64,000 bases of DNA from Geodermatophilus africanus (GCF_900107105.1 NZ_FNOT01000004.1:248001-312000); one strand, 5' to 3'. Shown: positions 36,044 through 44,847, counted from the stretch's first letter. Made by a program: numbers and translations. The notes: generated by a model not told the origin, from the letters alone.

Positions 36044-36904
36044 TCACTTCCCGTTCTTGCCGTTGCCCTTGCCGTGGCCGGCTGGCGCCGACTGCTCGAC
36101 CACCGGCGCCTGCTCGGCCTCGAGGACCTCATCAGTCCCCTCGTCCTCGGGCGTCCCGGCCTCCGGCTGCACGGCCCGCTCGGCCTTGCGCTCGGCGTTG
36201 CGCTGGTGCGCCTCGGCACTGGCCGCCCGGCCGGGGTTCTCGGGGTGCCGATCGAACTTCTGCTGGTCGGTCGGCTTCCCGCCCTCGGAGGTCTCCGGGG
36301 ACTCCGGCGCCGGGTCGGTCACGGGGACCTCGACCGCGGGCTCCTCGACCACGGGCACAGGCTCCTCGACCACGGGCTCGGTGCCAGGCTCCTCGACCAC
36401 CGGCTCCTCGGCGGCCGGCTCCCCGGCGGCAGGCTCGTCCGTGACGTCGCCGGTGCCGTCGGTGGTGCCGGTCGGCTCGTCGGTGGTGGTGTCGATGGTG
36501 TCGCTGCTCTCGACGACGGCGGTGTCCTGCTGGCCGGGGAGGGCCCCGGCGGTGGCGGCACCGGTCAGCGCGACGGCGACGACACCGCCCGCGGCGGCCG
36601 CCTTGGCGACGGCACCGGCGGCGGCGAACTTGGCGACGAGGGTGGGGATCAGCACGTGTGGCCTCTTCCGTGAGGTCCGGGCGGGGCGCCCGGCCGTCCC
36701 GCGGGACGGTTCCTGGGTGGGGACGAGCAGACCGGTCGCCAGCAGCTCGGCCAGGGCCGCGTTCGGCCGCCCGGGCGCGGTGGCGCTCGACCGGACCGCG
36801 TCGGTGAACGCGGCCAGGCCCTGCGCGCCCGCGGGCACGGGACGGCCGGCGAGGCAGGCCGCGAAGGCCTCCTCGTCGGTCCGGGCGTCGGCTGGCGTGG
36901 TCAT
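36044..36904 (-). CDS. putative sigma-factor partner, membrane protein
   Basis: A 286-residue protein co-translated with the ECF sigma gene (ATGA overlap). Residues 1-85 form a soluble region with short helices (DEEAFAACLAGRPVPAGAQG; LAELLATGLLVPT). A hydrophobic Ala-rich stretch near 95-125 is followed by a long extracytoplasmic tail rich in Glu/Pro/Thr with repeated VVEEP units, ending in Gly/Asn/Lys (GHGKGNGKNGK). No zinc anti-sigma HxxxCxxC is present. Context suggests an anti-sigma-like regulator or a sigma-dependent surface sensor; sequence alone does not prove it. Confidence 0.65.
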   Translation of the reverse strand: MTTPADARTDEEAFAACLAGRPVPAGAQGLAAFTDAVRSSATAPGRPNAALAELLATGLLVPTQEPSRGTAGRPARTSRKRPHVLIPTLVAKFAAAGAVAKAAAAGGVVAVALTGAATAGALPGQQDTAVVESSDTIDTTTDEPTGTTDGTGDVTDEPAAGEPAAEEPVVEEPGTEPVVEEPVPVVEEPAVEVPVTDPAPESPETSEGGKPTDQQKFDRHPENPGRAASAEAHQRNAERKAERAVQPEAGTPEDEGTDEVLEAEQAPVVEQSAPAGHGKGNGKNGK

Positions 36905-37533
36905 CTCGCTCCCGTCATCGCCGGACGGGCCACCAGGGGTGCGCCCGCCGTCCCAGTGGTCACTGACGCCTCACCCGTCCGGGGGGTCCCGGCCGCCTCG
37001 AGCTCGGCGCGCAGCCGGCGCAGGCCGCGCCGCTGCAGGGCCTTGACCGACCCCACGGAGCGGCCCATCACCGCCGCGACCTGCTCGACGGTGAGGTCGG
37101 CGAGCACCCGCAGCAGCAGGACCGAGCGCTGGTCGGCGGGCAGCCCCGCGCAGAGGCGGTGCACGGTCTCGGTGCCCAGCCGGGTCAGGACGTCGTCCTC
37201 CACGTCGCCGCCGGGCGTCTCGGGCAGCAGGTCGCCGGCGTCCTCGGCCAACTGCGGACGGCGGCTGCGGCGGCGCCAGTCGTCGACCAGCCGGCGGTGG
37301 GCGATGGTGAACACCCACGAGCGCAGGGCGTCCTCGTCGCCGGAGAAGCCGGCCAGGCCGCGGAAGACGGCGAGGAAGGTCTCGCTCGCCAGGTCGTCGG
37401 GGTCGAGGGCGCCGTGCAGCCGCAGGTACCCGGTGACCGCCGGGGAGAGGTCCCGGTAGAGCACCTCGAAGGCCCACGCGGCGCCCGCCTGGGCCGCCGC
37501 GAGGACGTCGTCGAACGCCGGACCCGTCGCCAT
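36901..37533 (-). CDS. ECF-type RNA polymerase sigma factor
   Basis: A 210-residue sigma-70 family protein with region 2 (FEVLYRDLSPAVTGYLRLHG and DDLASETFLAVFRGL, then WVFTIAHRRLVDDWRR) and region 4 (GLPADQRSVLLLRVLADLTVEQVAAVMG and VGSVKALQRRGLRRLR). Regions 1 and 3 are absent, as expected for ECF factors. GGGAGGTG lies 4 bases upstream of ATG 37533. A C-terminal tail of about 35 residues is low complexity. Target promoters are unknown; autoregulation is likely for this class. Confidence 0.9.
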   Translation of the reverse strand: MATGPAFDDVLAAAQAGAAWAFEVLYRDLSPAVTGYLRLHGALDPDDLASETFLAVFRGLAGFSGDEDALRSWVFTIAHRRLVDDWRRRSRRPQLAEDAGDLLPETPGGDVEDDVLTRLGTETVHRLCAGLPADQRSVLLLRVLADLTVEQVAAVMGRSVGSVKALQRRGLRRLRAELEAAGTPRTGEASVTTGTAGAPLVARPAMTGAR

Positions 37534-37608
37534 CCGCACCTCCCGCCGCACTCGCGTACGGGAGGGGGATCGGCAGCCGCGGGCCCGGACTGGACCGCCG
37601 TCCCCCGA

Positions 37609-39168
37609 TCAGATGGCCTCGGTGCCCCGCAGCCGCTCCTGCTCGACGACCTCCTCCAGGCCCTTGAGCCGGTCGAGCCCCTGCAGCGCGCGGCGCATCC
37701 GCTGGTTGGGTGCCAGCCGCTCCCGGTTGCGCTCGAGGAAGGCCCAGTAGCCGGCGGTGAAGGGGCAGGCGTCCTCGCCCAGCCGCTTGCGCGGGTCGTA
37801 GCGGCAGCCGCCGCAGTAGTCGCTCATCCGGTCGATGTAGGCGCCGCCGGCGGCGTAGGGCTTGGTGGCCAGCAGCCCGCCGTCGGCGTGCTGGCTCATG
37901 CCGACGACGTTGGCGACCATCACCCAGTCGTAGCCGTCGACGAAGGTGCGGTGGAACCAGTCGGTCATGGCCAGCGGGTCGATGCCGCGCTGCAGCGCGT
38001 AGTTGCCGAGCACCATCAGCCGCGGGATGTGGTGCACCCAGCCGTCACGGCGCAGGTCGCCGAGGACGTCGGACAGGCAGGCGGCGTCGACCGCGCCGTC
38101 GGCGAGGTCGGCCAGCCACTCGGGCACCGGCTCGTGCGCGGCCAGGGCGTTCGCGTGCCGGAAGTCCCGGCCGAAGTGCCAGTAGGTGTGCCAGATGTAG
38201 TCGCGCCACCCCATGACCTGGCGGACGAACCCCTCGACGCTGTTGAGCGGCAGCGGGTCGCTCATCGCCACCGAGTCGCGGTAGCGCCGCTCGGCGGCGT
38301 GCACCACCTCGACCGGGTCGAGCAGGCCGAGGTTGAGGGCCGGGGAGAGCAGCGAGTGCGCCATCCAGCGGTCGCCGTCGAGCATCGCGTCCTCGTGCGG
38401 GCCGAAGGCGCCGAGCCGGGTGTCGAGGAAGTCCCTCAGGCGGTACAGAGCCTCCTGCCGGTTGGCCGGGAAGAGCCTCGGACCGTCGTCCCCCACGAAC
38501 GCGACGTCCCCGTCGGCCTCCCAGCGGTCGAGGTCGGCGCGCACCCGCTCGTCGATCTCGTCCTCTTCCGGCCACCACGGCTCGGGGACGTCGAGCCGCC
38601 CGTCCGACGGCGGCGGCTCCCGGTTGTCGTGGTCGAGGTTCCAGCGCCCGCCGACCGGCTCCACGCCGTCCATGAGGACGTCGTGGCGGCGCCGGTTGTC
38701 CCGGTAGAAGTCCTCCATGAGCAGCCGCTGCCGCCCCCTCCGCTCGGCCCAGCCGGCGAACTCCTCCTGGGTCGCGACGAACCCCCGGGCGGCGAGGACG
38801 GCGAGGTCGGGACGGCGCAGGACGTAGTCGCGGCTGCTCCAGGTGGTGGGCGCGCAGACGCTCAGCGGCTCGCGCACCCGGTCCAGCGCCTCGGCGTAGG
38901 TGTGTACCTGGCGGAGCTCCGCCTGGTCGCCGAGCTCCGCGGCCCGGTGGCGCAGCGCCGACAGCACCAGGTGGGCCTTCTGGCGGTGGAACCGGCGGCG
39001 CGCGAAGACCGCCTTCGACTCGATGAGCAGCACCGGCTGGTCCGGACGGTCGAGGAAGTGCGGGCCGAGCTGGTCGGCGAAGCACCACCGCCGGGTGGCC
39101 GGTGCGCGGGCGGGGAACGCGGCCAGCGCGGGGTCGCCCGCGGGCCGTCGCGGCATGCCGGGCACCAC
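37609..39168 (-). CDS. FeS-BCP type cryptochrome/(6-4) photolyase
   Basis: A 519-residue protein of the iron-sulfur bacterial cryptochrome/photolyase group (PhrB/CryB type). WCFADQLGPHFLDRPDQPVLLIES opens the N-terminal alpha/beta domain. The FAD-domain motif HHIPRLMVLGNYALQ near residue 375 is diagnostic for this class. MSDYCGGCRYDPRKRLGEDACPF near 455 holds three cluster cysteines (CxxC plus C), with a fourth (AACLSD) upstream. It probably repairs (6-4) photoproducts using FAD and a DMRL-type antenna. The start is GTG 39168 because GGAGGT lies 6 bases upstream; GTG 39165 and ATG 39156 are alternatives. Confidence 0.92.
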   Translation of the reverse strand: MVPGMPRRPAGDPALAAFPARAPATRRWCFADQLGPHFLDRPDQPVLLIESKAVFARRRFHRQKAHLVLSALRHRAAELGDQAELRQVHTYAEALDRVREPLSVCAPTTWSSRDYVLRRPDLAVLAARGFVATQEEFAGWAERRGRQRLLMEDFYRDNRRRHDVLMDGVEPVGGRWNLDHDNREPPPSDGRLDVPEPWWPEEDEIDERVRADLDRWEADGDVAFVGDDGPRLFPANRQEALYRLRDFLDTRLGAFGPHEDAMLDGDRWMAHSLLSPALNLGLLDPVEVVHAAERRYRDSVAMSDPLPLNSVEGFVRQVMGWRDYIWHTYWHFGRDFRHANALAAHEPVPEWLADLADGAVDAACLSDVLGDLRRDGWVHHIPRLMVLGNYALQRGIDPLAMTDWFHRTFVDGYDWVMVANVVGMSQHADGGLLATKPYAAGGAYIDRMSDYCGGCRYDPRKRLGEDACPFTAGYWAFLERNRERLAPNQRMRRALQGLDRLKGLEEVVEQERLRGTEAI

Positions 39169-39268
39169 CGCCTCACCTCCCGGCGGCCATCGTGGGGTGA
39201 GCGTTAGGCTCGGCGCGACTCGGGCCATCGACCTGCGGTGGCCGGCACGTCCCTGGAGGTCGACGGCT

Positions 39269-40012
39269 GTGAACCGCGCACTGCGCGCCGCCACGATGGG
39301 TGTCCTGCTCCTCAGCCCGGTCGCGCTCACCGCGTGCAGCGCCGGGCAGGTCGCCCAGACGGCCACCCAGAACCGGGACAAGGTCGGCCCCGAAGCGGCG
39401 GTCGGCGACATCACGCTCCGCCAGATCACCCTGGCCCACCCCCAGGAGGGGCTGTACGAGGAGGGCGACTCCGCCGAGCTGCAGCTGGCGATCGTCAACG
39501 GCGACACCGAGTCCGACACGCTCGTGGGCATCGAGGGCGAGGCCTTCGACGGCGTCATCGTGTCGGGTCAGGCCGCCGCCGTCCCGACCACACCGGGCGC
39601 CGCCCCGGTGGCCACCACCCCTGCGACCCCGACCACTCCGGGCGCCGCACCGCAGACCACCGCCCCCGGGGCGACGCCCAGCCCCGGCGCAGTGCCCACG
39701 CCGAGCGTCCCCGCGGCGCCGTCCACGCCGAGCGCCAGCTCCGAGGTGGACATCGCGATCCCGGCGGGCTCCACGGTGTTCCTCGGCGGCGCCGGCGGCG
39801 CGACGGTCGAGCTGGCCGACCTCACCGAGGAGCTCACCGCCGGGCAGAGCATCGAGCTCACCCTGACCTTCGAGCGCGCCGGTGAGGTCACCGTCCAGGC
39901 GCTGGTCGCCACGCCGGAGCGGGTGGTCCCCCGCGAGGAGCCCTTCGACTTCCACCACGAGGAGGGCGGCTCCGAGAGCCGCGACAACGAGCAGGACACC
40001 GAGACCGAGTAG
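39269..40012 (+). CDS. PCuAC-like lipoprotein lacking copper ligands
   Basis: A 247-residue predicted lipoprotein with signal peptide and lipobox LTAC near residue 23. The fold pattern follows PCu(A)C/DUF461 proteins: DITLRQITLAHP, a middle strand pair, VDIAIPAGSTVFLGG near 160, LTEELTAGQSIELTLTFERAG near 190. The family's His/Met copper ligands are replaced (GGAGGATVELADLTEEL), so copper binding is unlikely. An insert of about 60 residues of Pro/Thr/Ala (PGAAPVATTPATPTTPG) splits the domain, and the C-terminus is acidic. The role is unknown; anchored outside the cell. Confidence 0.75.
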   Translation: MNRALRAATMGVLLLSPVALTACSAGQVAQTATQNRDKVGPEAAVGDITLRQITLAHPQEGLYEEGDSAELQLAIVNGDTESDTLVGIEGEAFDGVIVSGQAAAVPTTPGAAPVATTPATPTTPGAAPQTTAPGATPSPGAVPTPSVPAAPSTPSASSEVDIAIPAGSTVFLGGAGGATVELADLTEELTAGQSIELTLTFERAGEVTVQALVATPERVVPREEPFDFHHEEGGSESRDNEQDTETE

Positions 40013-40017
40013 TAGCA

Positions 40018-40071
40018 GGACCCCCTGCCCCCACCCCTCCCTCCGCTCGGGACAGGACCCTCCAGGGGGCC
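40018..40071. repeat. nested-hairpin repeat
   Basis: Outer GGACCCCCTG (40018) with CAGGGGGCC (40063); inner CTCCCTCCGCTCGGG. It follows the lipoprotein stop by 5 bases. The apex is diverged. Confidence 0.7.
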
Positions 40072-40130
40072 GCGGTGGGTCCTCGCGGGGAGGGCGCGCG
40101 TCCGTGCCCGGTCCTGTCGTACCCGGCGGT

Positions 40131-40136
40131 TAGCGT
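40131..40136 (+). promoter_or_regulatory. -10 hexamer, leaderless start of radA
   Basis: TAGCGT, 6 bases before GTG 40143, no Shine-Dalgarno. Confidence 0.6.
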
Positions 40137-40142
40137 CGAGGG

Positions 40143-41510
40143 GTGCCACCTGCCGGAGTGAGGTCCCGCCCCGCCCACCGCTGCACCGAGTGCGGCTACG
40201 CCTCCGCCAAGTGGGTCGGCCGGTGCCCCGAGTGCCAGGCCTGGGGGACGATCCAGGAGGTCGGCACCCCCGCCTCCCCGCTGCGCGCCGTCGCTGCCGG
40301 TCCGGTGACCGCGCCGGCGGTGCCCATCGCGCAGGTCGAGCTCGCCGCCGCCCGCGCGGTGCCCACCGGCATCGAGGAGTTCGACCGCGTCCTCGGTGGC
40401 GGACTGGTGCCCGGCGCGGTGCTGCTCGTGGCCGGCGAGCCGGGCGTGGGCAAGTCGACGCTGCTGCTCGAGGTGGCCCACCGGGTGGCCGCCACGAACG
40501 GTCCCGCCCTCGTCGTGTCCGGCGAGGAGTCCGCGGCCCAGGTGCGGCTGCGGGCCGAGCGGATCGGCGCACTGCACGACCGGCTCTACCTGGCCGCCGA
40601 GTCCGAACTGTCGGCGGTCCTCGCGCACGTCGACGAGGTCGCGCCCTCGTTGCTGGTCCTCGACAGCGTGCAGACCGTGCGCTCCCCCGCTGTCGAGGGC
40701 ACCGACGGCGGCGCCACGCAGGTGCGGGCGGTCGCCAGCGCCCTCACCGGCATCGCGAAGAGCCGCGGGATGACGACGATCCTGGTCGGCCACGTCACCA
40801 AGGACGGCGCGATCGCCGGGCCGCGCGCCCTGGAGCACCTCGTCGACGTCGTCGTCTCCTTCGACGGCGAGCGGCACTCGACGCTGCGCCTGATCCGGGC
40901 GATGAAGAACCGCTTCGGCCCGGCCGACGAGATCGGCTGCTTCGAGATCGGCGACACCGGCGTGGTCGGCGTCCCCGACCCCTCGCACCTGTTCGTCTCC
41001 CGCCGCGCCGCGCCGGTGCCCGGCAGCTGTGTCACGGTGACCATGGAGGGCAGCCGGCCGCTGCTGGCCGAGGTCCAGGCGCTGGTCGCGTCCAGCAGCG
41101 GAGGCGGCGGCTCCCCGCGGCGGGCGGTCAGCGGGCTGGACTCCCAGCGGGTGGCCATGGTCAACGCGGTGGTCGAGCGGCGGGGCGGGGTCAGGCTCGC
41201 CGACGCCGACGTCTTCGCCGCCTCCGTCGGCGGGGTGCGCATCGCCGAGCCCGCGGCCGACCTCGCGCTGGCGCTGGCGATCGCGTCGGCGGCCAAGGAC
41301 GTCCCGCTGCCCCGCGGCCTGGTCGCCGTCGGCGAGGTGGGGCTGTCCGGGGAGATCCGGCGGGTCGGCGGCACCGGCCGGCGGCTGGCCGAGGCGGCCC
41401 GGCAGGGGTACAAGGTCGCGCTCGTCCCGGAGGACGCCGGCAGTGCGCCCAAGGGCCTGCGGCTGGTCGAGGTCCCCGACCTCGGGGCGGCCTTCGCCCG
41501 TCTGTTCTGA
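40143..41510 (+). CDS. radA: DNA repair protein RadA
   Basis: A 455-residue RecA-like branch-migration helicase. The C4 zinc finger CTECGYASAKWVGRCPEC is at the N-terminus. Walker A is GEPGVGKSTLLL near residue 98, the RadA-specific KNRFG motif is in MKNRFGPADE near 255, and the Lon-like C-terminal domain starts about 285. RadA aids recombinational repair and, in several bacteria, binds and restrains DisA; disA is the next gene, 111 bases downstream. GTG start with a leaderless-type promoter. Confidence 0.95.
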   Translation: MPPAGVRSRPAHRCTECGYASAKWVGRCPECQAWGTIQEVGTPASPLRAVAAGPVTAPAVPIAQVELAAARAVPTGIEEFDRVLGGGLVPGAVLLVAGEPGVGKSTLLLEVAHRVAATNGPALVVSGEESAAQVRLRAERIGALHDRLYLAAESELSAVLAHVDEVAPSLLVLDSVQTVRSPAVEGTDGGATQVRAVASALTGIAKSRGMTTILVGHVTKDGAIAGPRALEHLVDVVVSFDGERHSTLRLIRAMKNRFGPADEIGCFEIGDTGVVGVPDPSHLFVSRRAAPVPGSCVTVTMEGSRPLLAEVQALVASSSGGGGSPRRAVSGLDSQRVAMVNAVVERRGGVRLADADVFAASVGGVRIAEPAADLALALAIASAAKDVPLPRGLVAVGEVGLSGEIRRVGGTGRRLAEAARQGYKVALVPEDAGSAPKGLRLVEVPDLGAAFARLF

Positions 41511-41532
41511 GGCCTGCGGGGCCCGTGGTCCC

Positions 41533-41562
41533 GGGCGCCGGTGAGGTGGGTCACCGGCGCCC
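41533..41562 (+). terminator. strong hairpin between radA and disA
   Basis: Perfect 12-bp arms GGGCGCCGGTGA/TCACCGGCGCCC with a 6-base loop, 22 bases past radA. It would limit readthrough into disA. Confidence 0.75.
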
Positions 41563-41582
41563 GCCAGTACCGTTGGAGCACG

Positions 41583-41588
41583 TAGACT
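41583..41588 (+). promoter_or_regulatory. -10 hexamer of disA promoter
   Basis: TAGACT, 33 bases before the disA GTG. A TCAGGAG ribosome binding site lies between, so disA has a leadered transcript of its own. Confidence 0.55.
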
Positions 41589-41621
41589 CAGCCGCCACCA
41601 CGTCGAACGTCAGGAGCGCTC

Positions 41622-42707
41622 GTGCCCCCCGCTGTGGACTCCGAGGTCGCGCTCCGCGAACTGCTCGGCCGCATCGCACCGGGCACGGCGCTGCGTGACG
41701 GGCTGGAGCGCATCCTGGCCGGCCGGACGGGCGCGCTCATCGTGCTCGGCTACGACCGCGTCGTCGAGTCCATCTGCACCGGCGGGTTCGCCCTCGACGT
41801 CGCCCTCTCCGCCACCCGGCTGCGCGAGCTGGCCAAGATGGACGGCGCGGTGATCGTCTCCTACGACGGCAGCCGGATCGTGCGGGCCGGCGTCCACCTG
41901 ATGCCCGACCCGACCGTCCCCACCGAGGAGTCGGGCACCCGCCACCGCACCGCCGAGCGGGTCGCCATCCAGACGGGTTTCCCGGTGATCTCGGTGAGCC
42001 AGTCGATGCACATCATCAGCGTCTACGTGGCCGGACGGCGCTACACGCTGGAGCACCCGACGACGATCCTGGCCCGCGCCAACCAGGCGCTGGCCGCGCT
42101 CGAGCGGTACAAGCTGCGCCTCGACGAGGTGGCCAGCACGCTGTCGGCACTGGAGATCGAGGACCTCGTCACCGTCCGCGACGCGATGAGCGTCAGCCAG
42201 CGGCTGGAGATGGTCCGCCGGATCGCCGACGAGATCGAGGGCTTCGTCGTCGAACTGGGCACCGACGGGCGGCTGCTGGCGCTGCAGCTCGACGAGATGC
42301 TCGCCGGGGTGGAGGAGGACCGCGCCCTGCTGGTGCGCGACTACGTGCCCTCCGGGCTCCGCCGTCCCAGGAGCATCGACGAGGTGCTGGCCGACCTCCG
42401 CGCGCTCTCGGCCACCGAGCTGCTCGACCTCTCCGCAGTGGCCCGCTGCTACGGCCTGCCGACCTCCGCCGACGCGCTGGACTCCCCCGTCAGCCCCCGG
42501 GGCTACCGCCTGCTGGCCCGGGTGCCGCGGCTGCCGGCCGGGATCATCGACCGCCTCGTGGACCACTTCGGCGGGCTGCAGAAGCTGCTCGCGGCCACCA
42601 TCGAGGACCTGCTGGCCGTCGAGGGCGTGGGCGAGGCCCGCGCCCGCGGCATCCGCGAGGGCCTCTCCCGGCTGGCCGAGACCTCGATCCTCGACCGCTA
42701 CAGCTGA
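41622..42707 (+). CDS. disA: DNA integrity scanning diadenylate cyclase DisA
   Basis: A 361-residue octameric enzyme joining two ATP into cyclic di-AMP. The DAC domain shows the catalytic MDGAVIVS near residue 75 and [11 protein letters not shown] near 107. A linker helical domain follows, and the C-terminal helix-hairpin-helix domain ([21 protein letters not shown]) binds branched DNA. The enzyme halts at recombination intermediates and so couples DNA integrity to c-di-AMP. The pairing with radA is conserved in actinobacteria. AGGAG lies 7 bases upstream. Confidence 0.97.
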   Translation: MPPAVDSEVALRELLGRIAPGTALRDGLERILAGRTGALIVLGYDRVVESICTGGFALDVALSATRLRELAKMDGAVIVSYDGSRIVRAGVHLMPDPTVPTEESGTRHRTAERVAIQTGFPVISVSQSMHIISVYVAGRRYTLEHPTTILARANQALAALERYKLRLDEVASTLSALEIEDLVTVRDAMSVSQRLEMVRRIADEIEGFVVELGTDGRLLALQLDEMLAGVEEDRALLVRDYVPSGLRRPRSIDEVLADLRALSATELLDLSAVARCYGLPTSADALDSPVSPRGYRLLARVPRLPAGIIDRLVDHFGGLQKLLAATIEDLLAVEGVGEARARGIREGLSRLAETSILDRYS

Positions 42708-42757
42708 GGCCTCCCTCCAGGGCCCGCGACGAGCTCGCGAGTCGTGGGGAGGCGGTC
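42708..42757. repeat. nested-hairpin repeat
   Basis: Outer GCCTCCC (42709) with GGGAGGC (42747); inner CGAC-GAGCTCGCGA-GTCG. It starts directly after the disA stop. Confidence 0.75.
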
Positions 42758-42763
42758 CTTCCG

Positions 42764-42840
42764 CCTGTCCTCCCCATCCCTCGCAGGCTCGGAACGGGGC
42801 CCCGATGGCCCTGCAAGGCGCCGGGTGCCCATGGGACAGG
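42764..42840. repeat. second, degenerate nested-hairpin repeat
   Basis: CCTGTCC (42764) pairs with GGACAGG (42834). CCTCGCAGGCTCGG lies inside. It is adjacent to the stop of the convergent membrane-protein gene. Confidence 0.5.
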
Positions 42841-42848
42841 GTCCTCCC

Positions 42849-43532
42849 TCAGCTGATCGTGAAGGGCACCTCGGCGCTGACCTCCGTGTCGAGCCGGCCA
42901 CGCACCGCGTACTGCCCCGGGGCCGGCGTCGTCCGCTCGGCCGTGCAGGACGGCTCGCTGGTCAGCCCGCCCCACACCAGCGGGAAGGTCACCGATTCCC
43001 CCGGCGCGAGGGTGCGGGTGTCGCTGCTGGACTCCGGGAAGCAGTCGTTGCTCCCCCACACCCGGTTGCCGCCCCCGTCGAGCAGCAGCACCTCCTGCAG
43101 GCCGGCGTCGAGCACCCGGACGCAGGGCACCGTCGAGACGTTGGTGACCACCAGCTCGAAGGTGGGCTTGCCGCCGACCGGCGCGCTGCCGGGGGTGCGC
43201 ACCGCCAGCTCGATCATGTCGTCACTGCAGGGGCCGCCCGGGGTCGGAGCCGGCTCGGGCGCCGGCTCGGCGGGCGGTTCGGGTGCCGGCGTCGGGGTCT
43301 GCACGCTGGCCAGGGACGGCACCACCCGCTCCAGGGCGGGGGGCTCGGCGGCCGGTTCCGCGGTGGGCGACGTCGTGGCCGCCGCGGTCGCCGTCCCGCC
43401 GCTCCCACTGCCGGTCAGCGCAGCGACGAGCAGCCAGCCCCCGCCGCCGAGCACCGCCAGCAGCAGGGTCAGCACCAGCAGCCGCCGCCTCCAGTAGACC
43501 GCCGCGGGCAGGGGGCCGACGGGGTGCAGCAC
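42849..43532 (-). CDS. membrane-anchored DUF4232/BsuPI-like protein
   Basis: A 227-residue protein with a short basic N-terminus, one helix near 18-40 (LLVLTLLLAVLGGGGWLLVAAL) and a Pro/Ala/Glu-rich linker. An extracellular Ig-like domain from about 105 contains four cysteines (PCSDDM, VPCVRV, NDCFPE, EPSCTAE) that could form two disulfides. The strand pattern VTNVSTVPCVRVLDAG and LAPGESVTFPLVWGG is that of BsuPI/DUF4232-type domains. Function unknown. GTG 43532 is chosen because TACGGT lies 7 bases upstream; an ATG at 43598 would cross the divergent mutY promoter. Confidence 0.72.
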   Translation of the reverse strand: MLHPVGPLPAAVYWRRRLLVLTLLLAVLGGGGWLLVAALTGSGSGGTATAAATTSPTAEPAAEPPALERVVPSLASVQTPTPAPEPPAEPAPEPAPTPGGPCSDDMIELAVRTPGSAPVGGKPTFELVVTNVSTVPCVRVLDAGLQEVLLLDGGGNRVWGSNDCFPESSSDTRTLAPGESVTFPLVWGGLTSEPSCTAERTTPAPGQYAVRGRLDTEVSAEVPFTIS

Positions 43533-43539
43533 GCCGAGA

Positions 43540-43545
43540 ACCGTA
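43540..43545 (-). promoter_or_regulatory. -10 hexamer, leaderless start of BsuPI-like gene
   Basis: TACGGT, 7 bases before GTG 43532, no Shine-Dalgarno. Confidence 0.55.
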
Positions 43546-43595
43546 GTGCGCGGCGGCCCGCTGACCTGCGGCGGCACGCCGACCCCGGGGCGCGG

Positions 43596-43601
43596 CACAC
43601 T
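43596..43601 (+). promoter_or_regulatory. -10-like hexamer, leaderless start of mutY
   Basis: CACACT, 8 bases before GTG 43610, no Shine-Dalgarno. Confidence 0.4.
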
Positions 43602-43609
43602 GGGACCCC

Positions 43610-44509
43610 GTGGACAGCCCGGCCCGCGCCCTCCCCCCGTCGTCCGCCCCGATCGGCGAGGTCCTCGTCGACTGGTTCGCCGGCGCCGCGCGCGACCTGC
43701 CGTGGCGCCGGCCGGACACCGACCCGTGGGCCGTGCTGGTCAGCGAGGTGATGCTGCAGCAGACGCCGGTCGCCCGCGTCGAGCCGGTGTGGCGGGAGTG
43801 GGTGACGCGCTGGCCCACCCCGGCGGCGCTGGCCGCGGCGTCGCCCGCCGAGGTGATCCGGGCCTGGGGGAAGCTCGGCTACCCCCGGCGGGCGCTGCGG
43901 CTGCGGGAGACCGCGGTCGCCCTCACCGAGCGGCACGGCGGCGTCGTCCCCGCCGACGTGGCGGCGCTGGAGGCGTTGCCGGGCATCGGCACCTACACCG
44001 CCCGAGCCGTCGCCTGCTTCGGGCACGGGCAGCCGCAGCCGGTGGTCGACACCAACGTGCGGCGGGTGGTCGCCCGGCTGGTGCACGGCCGGGCGGAGGC
44101 CGCGCCGGCACGCACCGCCGACCTGACCGATGTCGCGGCACTCGCGCCGGCCGACCCCGGGCGGGCGGTGCGCTTCGCGGTGGCGGTCATGGAGCTCGGC
44201 GCGCTGGTGTGCGTGGCCCGGACGCCGCGCTGCGCGGCCTGCCCGGTGCGCGGCGACTGCGCCTGGCGGCTGGCGGGCTACCCGGCGTCCGACGGTCCGC
44301 CCCGTCGGGTGCAGAGGTTCGCCGGCACGGACCGGCAAGTGCGCGGCCGGCTCCTGGACGTGCTGCGGGCCGCTGAGGGGCCCGTGGCGGCACCGGAGCT
44401 CGACGCCGCGTGGGACGACGCCGCTCAGCGATCTCGCTGCCTGGACTCGCTGGTCGCCGACGGGCTGGTCGAACAGACCGCCGACGGCCGCTTCACCCTG
44501 CCCGCCTGA
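43610..44509 (+). CDS. mutY: A/G-specific adenine glycosylase MutY
   Basis: A 299-residue base-excision enzyme removing adenine opposite 8-oxoguanine. LVSEVMLQQTPVARV holds the catalytic Glu near residue 45. The helix-hairpin-helix is LEALPGIGTYTARAVACF, and VVDTNVRRVVARL carries the catalytic Asp. The [4Fe-4S] ligands follow the C-x6-C-x2-C-x5-C rule in CVARTPRCAACPVRGDC. The C-terminal NUDIX-like lesion-recognition domain of long MutY proteins is missing and replaced by a winged-helix-like 70-residue tail, the usual actinobacterial short form. Confidence 0.92.
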   Translation: MDSPARALPPSSAPIGEVLVDWFAGAARDLPWRRPDTDPWAVLVSEVMLQQTPVARVEPVWREWVTRWPTPAALAAASPAEVIRAWGKLGYPRRALRLRETAVALTERHGGVVPADVAALEALPGIGTYTARAVACFGHGQPQPVVDTNVRRVVARLVHGRAEAAPARTADLTDVAALAPADPGRAVRFAVAVMELGALVCVARTPRCAACPVRGDCAWRLAGYPASDGPPRRVQRFAGTDRQVRGRLLDVLRAAEGPVAAPELDAAWDDAAQRSRCLDSLVADGLVEQTADGRFTLPA

Positions 44510-44539
44510 GGTCGCTGCCCCGCCCGACCGCCTCCTGGC

Positions 44540-44611
44540 GTTGATCATGGGATCGTCGCGCGCTGCTGCGGCACGTCGCCGCGTGTCGCCTGCACCAACC
44601 CCATGATCAAC
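44540..44611. repeat. 12-bp inverted repeat GTTGATCATGGG/CCCATGATCAAC
   Basis: Perfect arms with a 48-base loop. The TGATCA core is itself palindromic. Possibly a REP/MITE-like unit; no transposase is near. Confidence 0.65.
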
Positions 44612-44728
44612 CGTCGGCTGTGAGGACCGCCGGCTGACTGCGCGCCGAGGTACGCCGTTGGACGCGGTCACGCAGTCGGCCGCGTGTGGGGCAGCGGCCG
44701 GCAGGACGCCGAGCGAGGCGGTGGCCTG

Positions 44729-44783
44729 ACCATCGGCGGGTGGCTGATCGACGCGCCGGCAGGAGCCGCCACGCGCCGATGGT
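44729..44783. repeat. 10-bp inverted repeat ACCATCGGCG/CGCCGATGGT
   Basis: Perfect 10-bp arms separated by 35 bases in the mutY-clpC gap. Confidence 0.55.
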
Positions 44784-44847
44784 GGGGCAGCCGGTCATCG
44801 GCGGTCGGGACGACACCCGGCCGCGTCGTCCGGGCGAGCATGACGAA

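Noticed and set aside
43610..44509. Truncated mutY
   Set aside because: The missing NUDIX-like domain is normal for short actinobacterial MutY, and the iron-sulfur cysteines and catalytic residues are intact.
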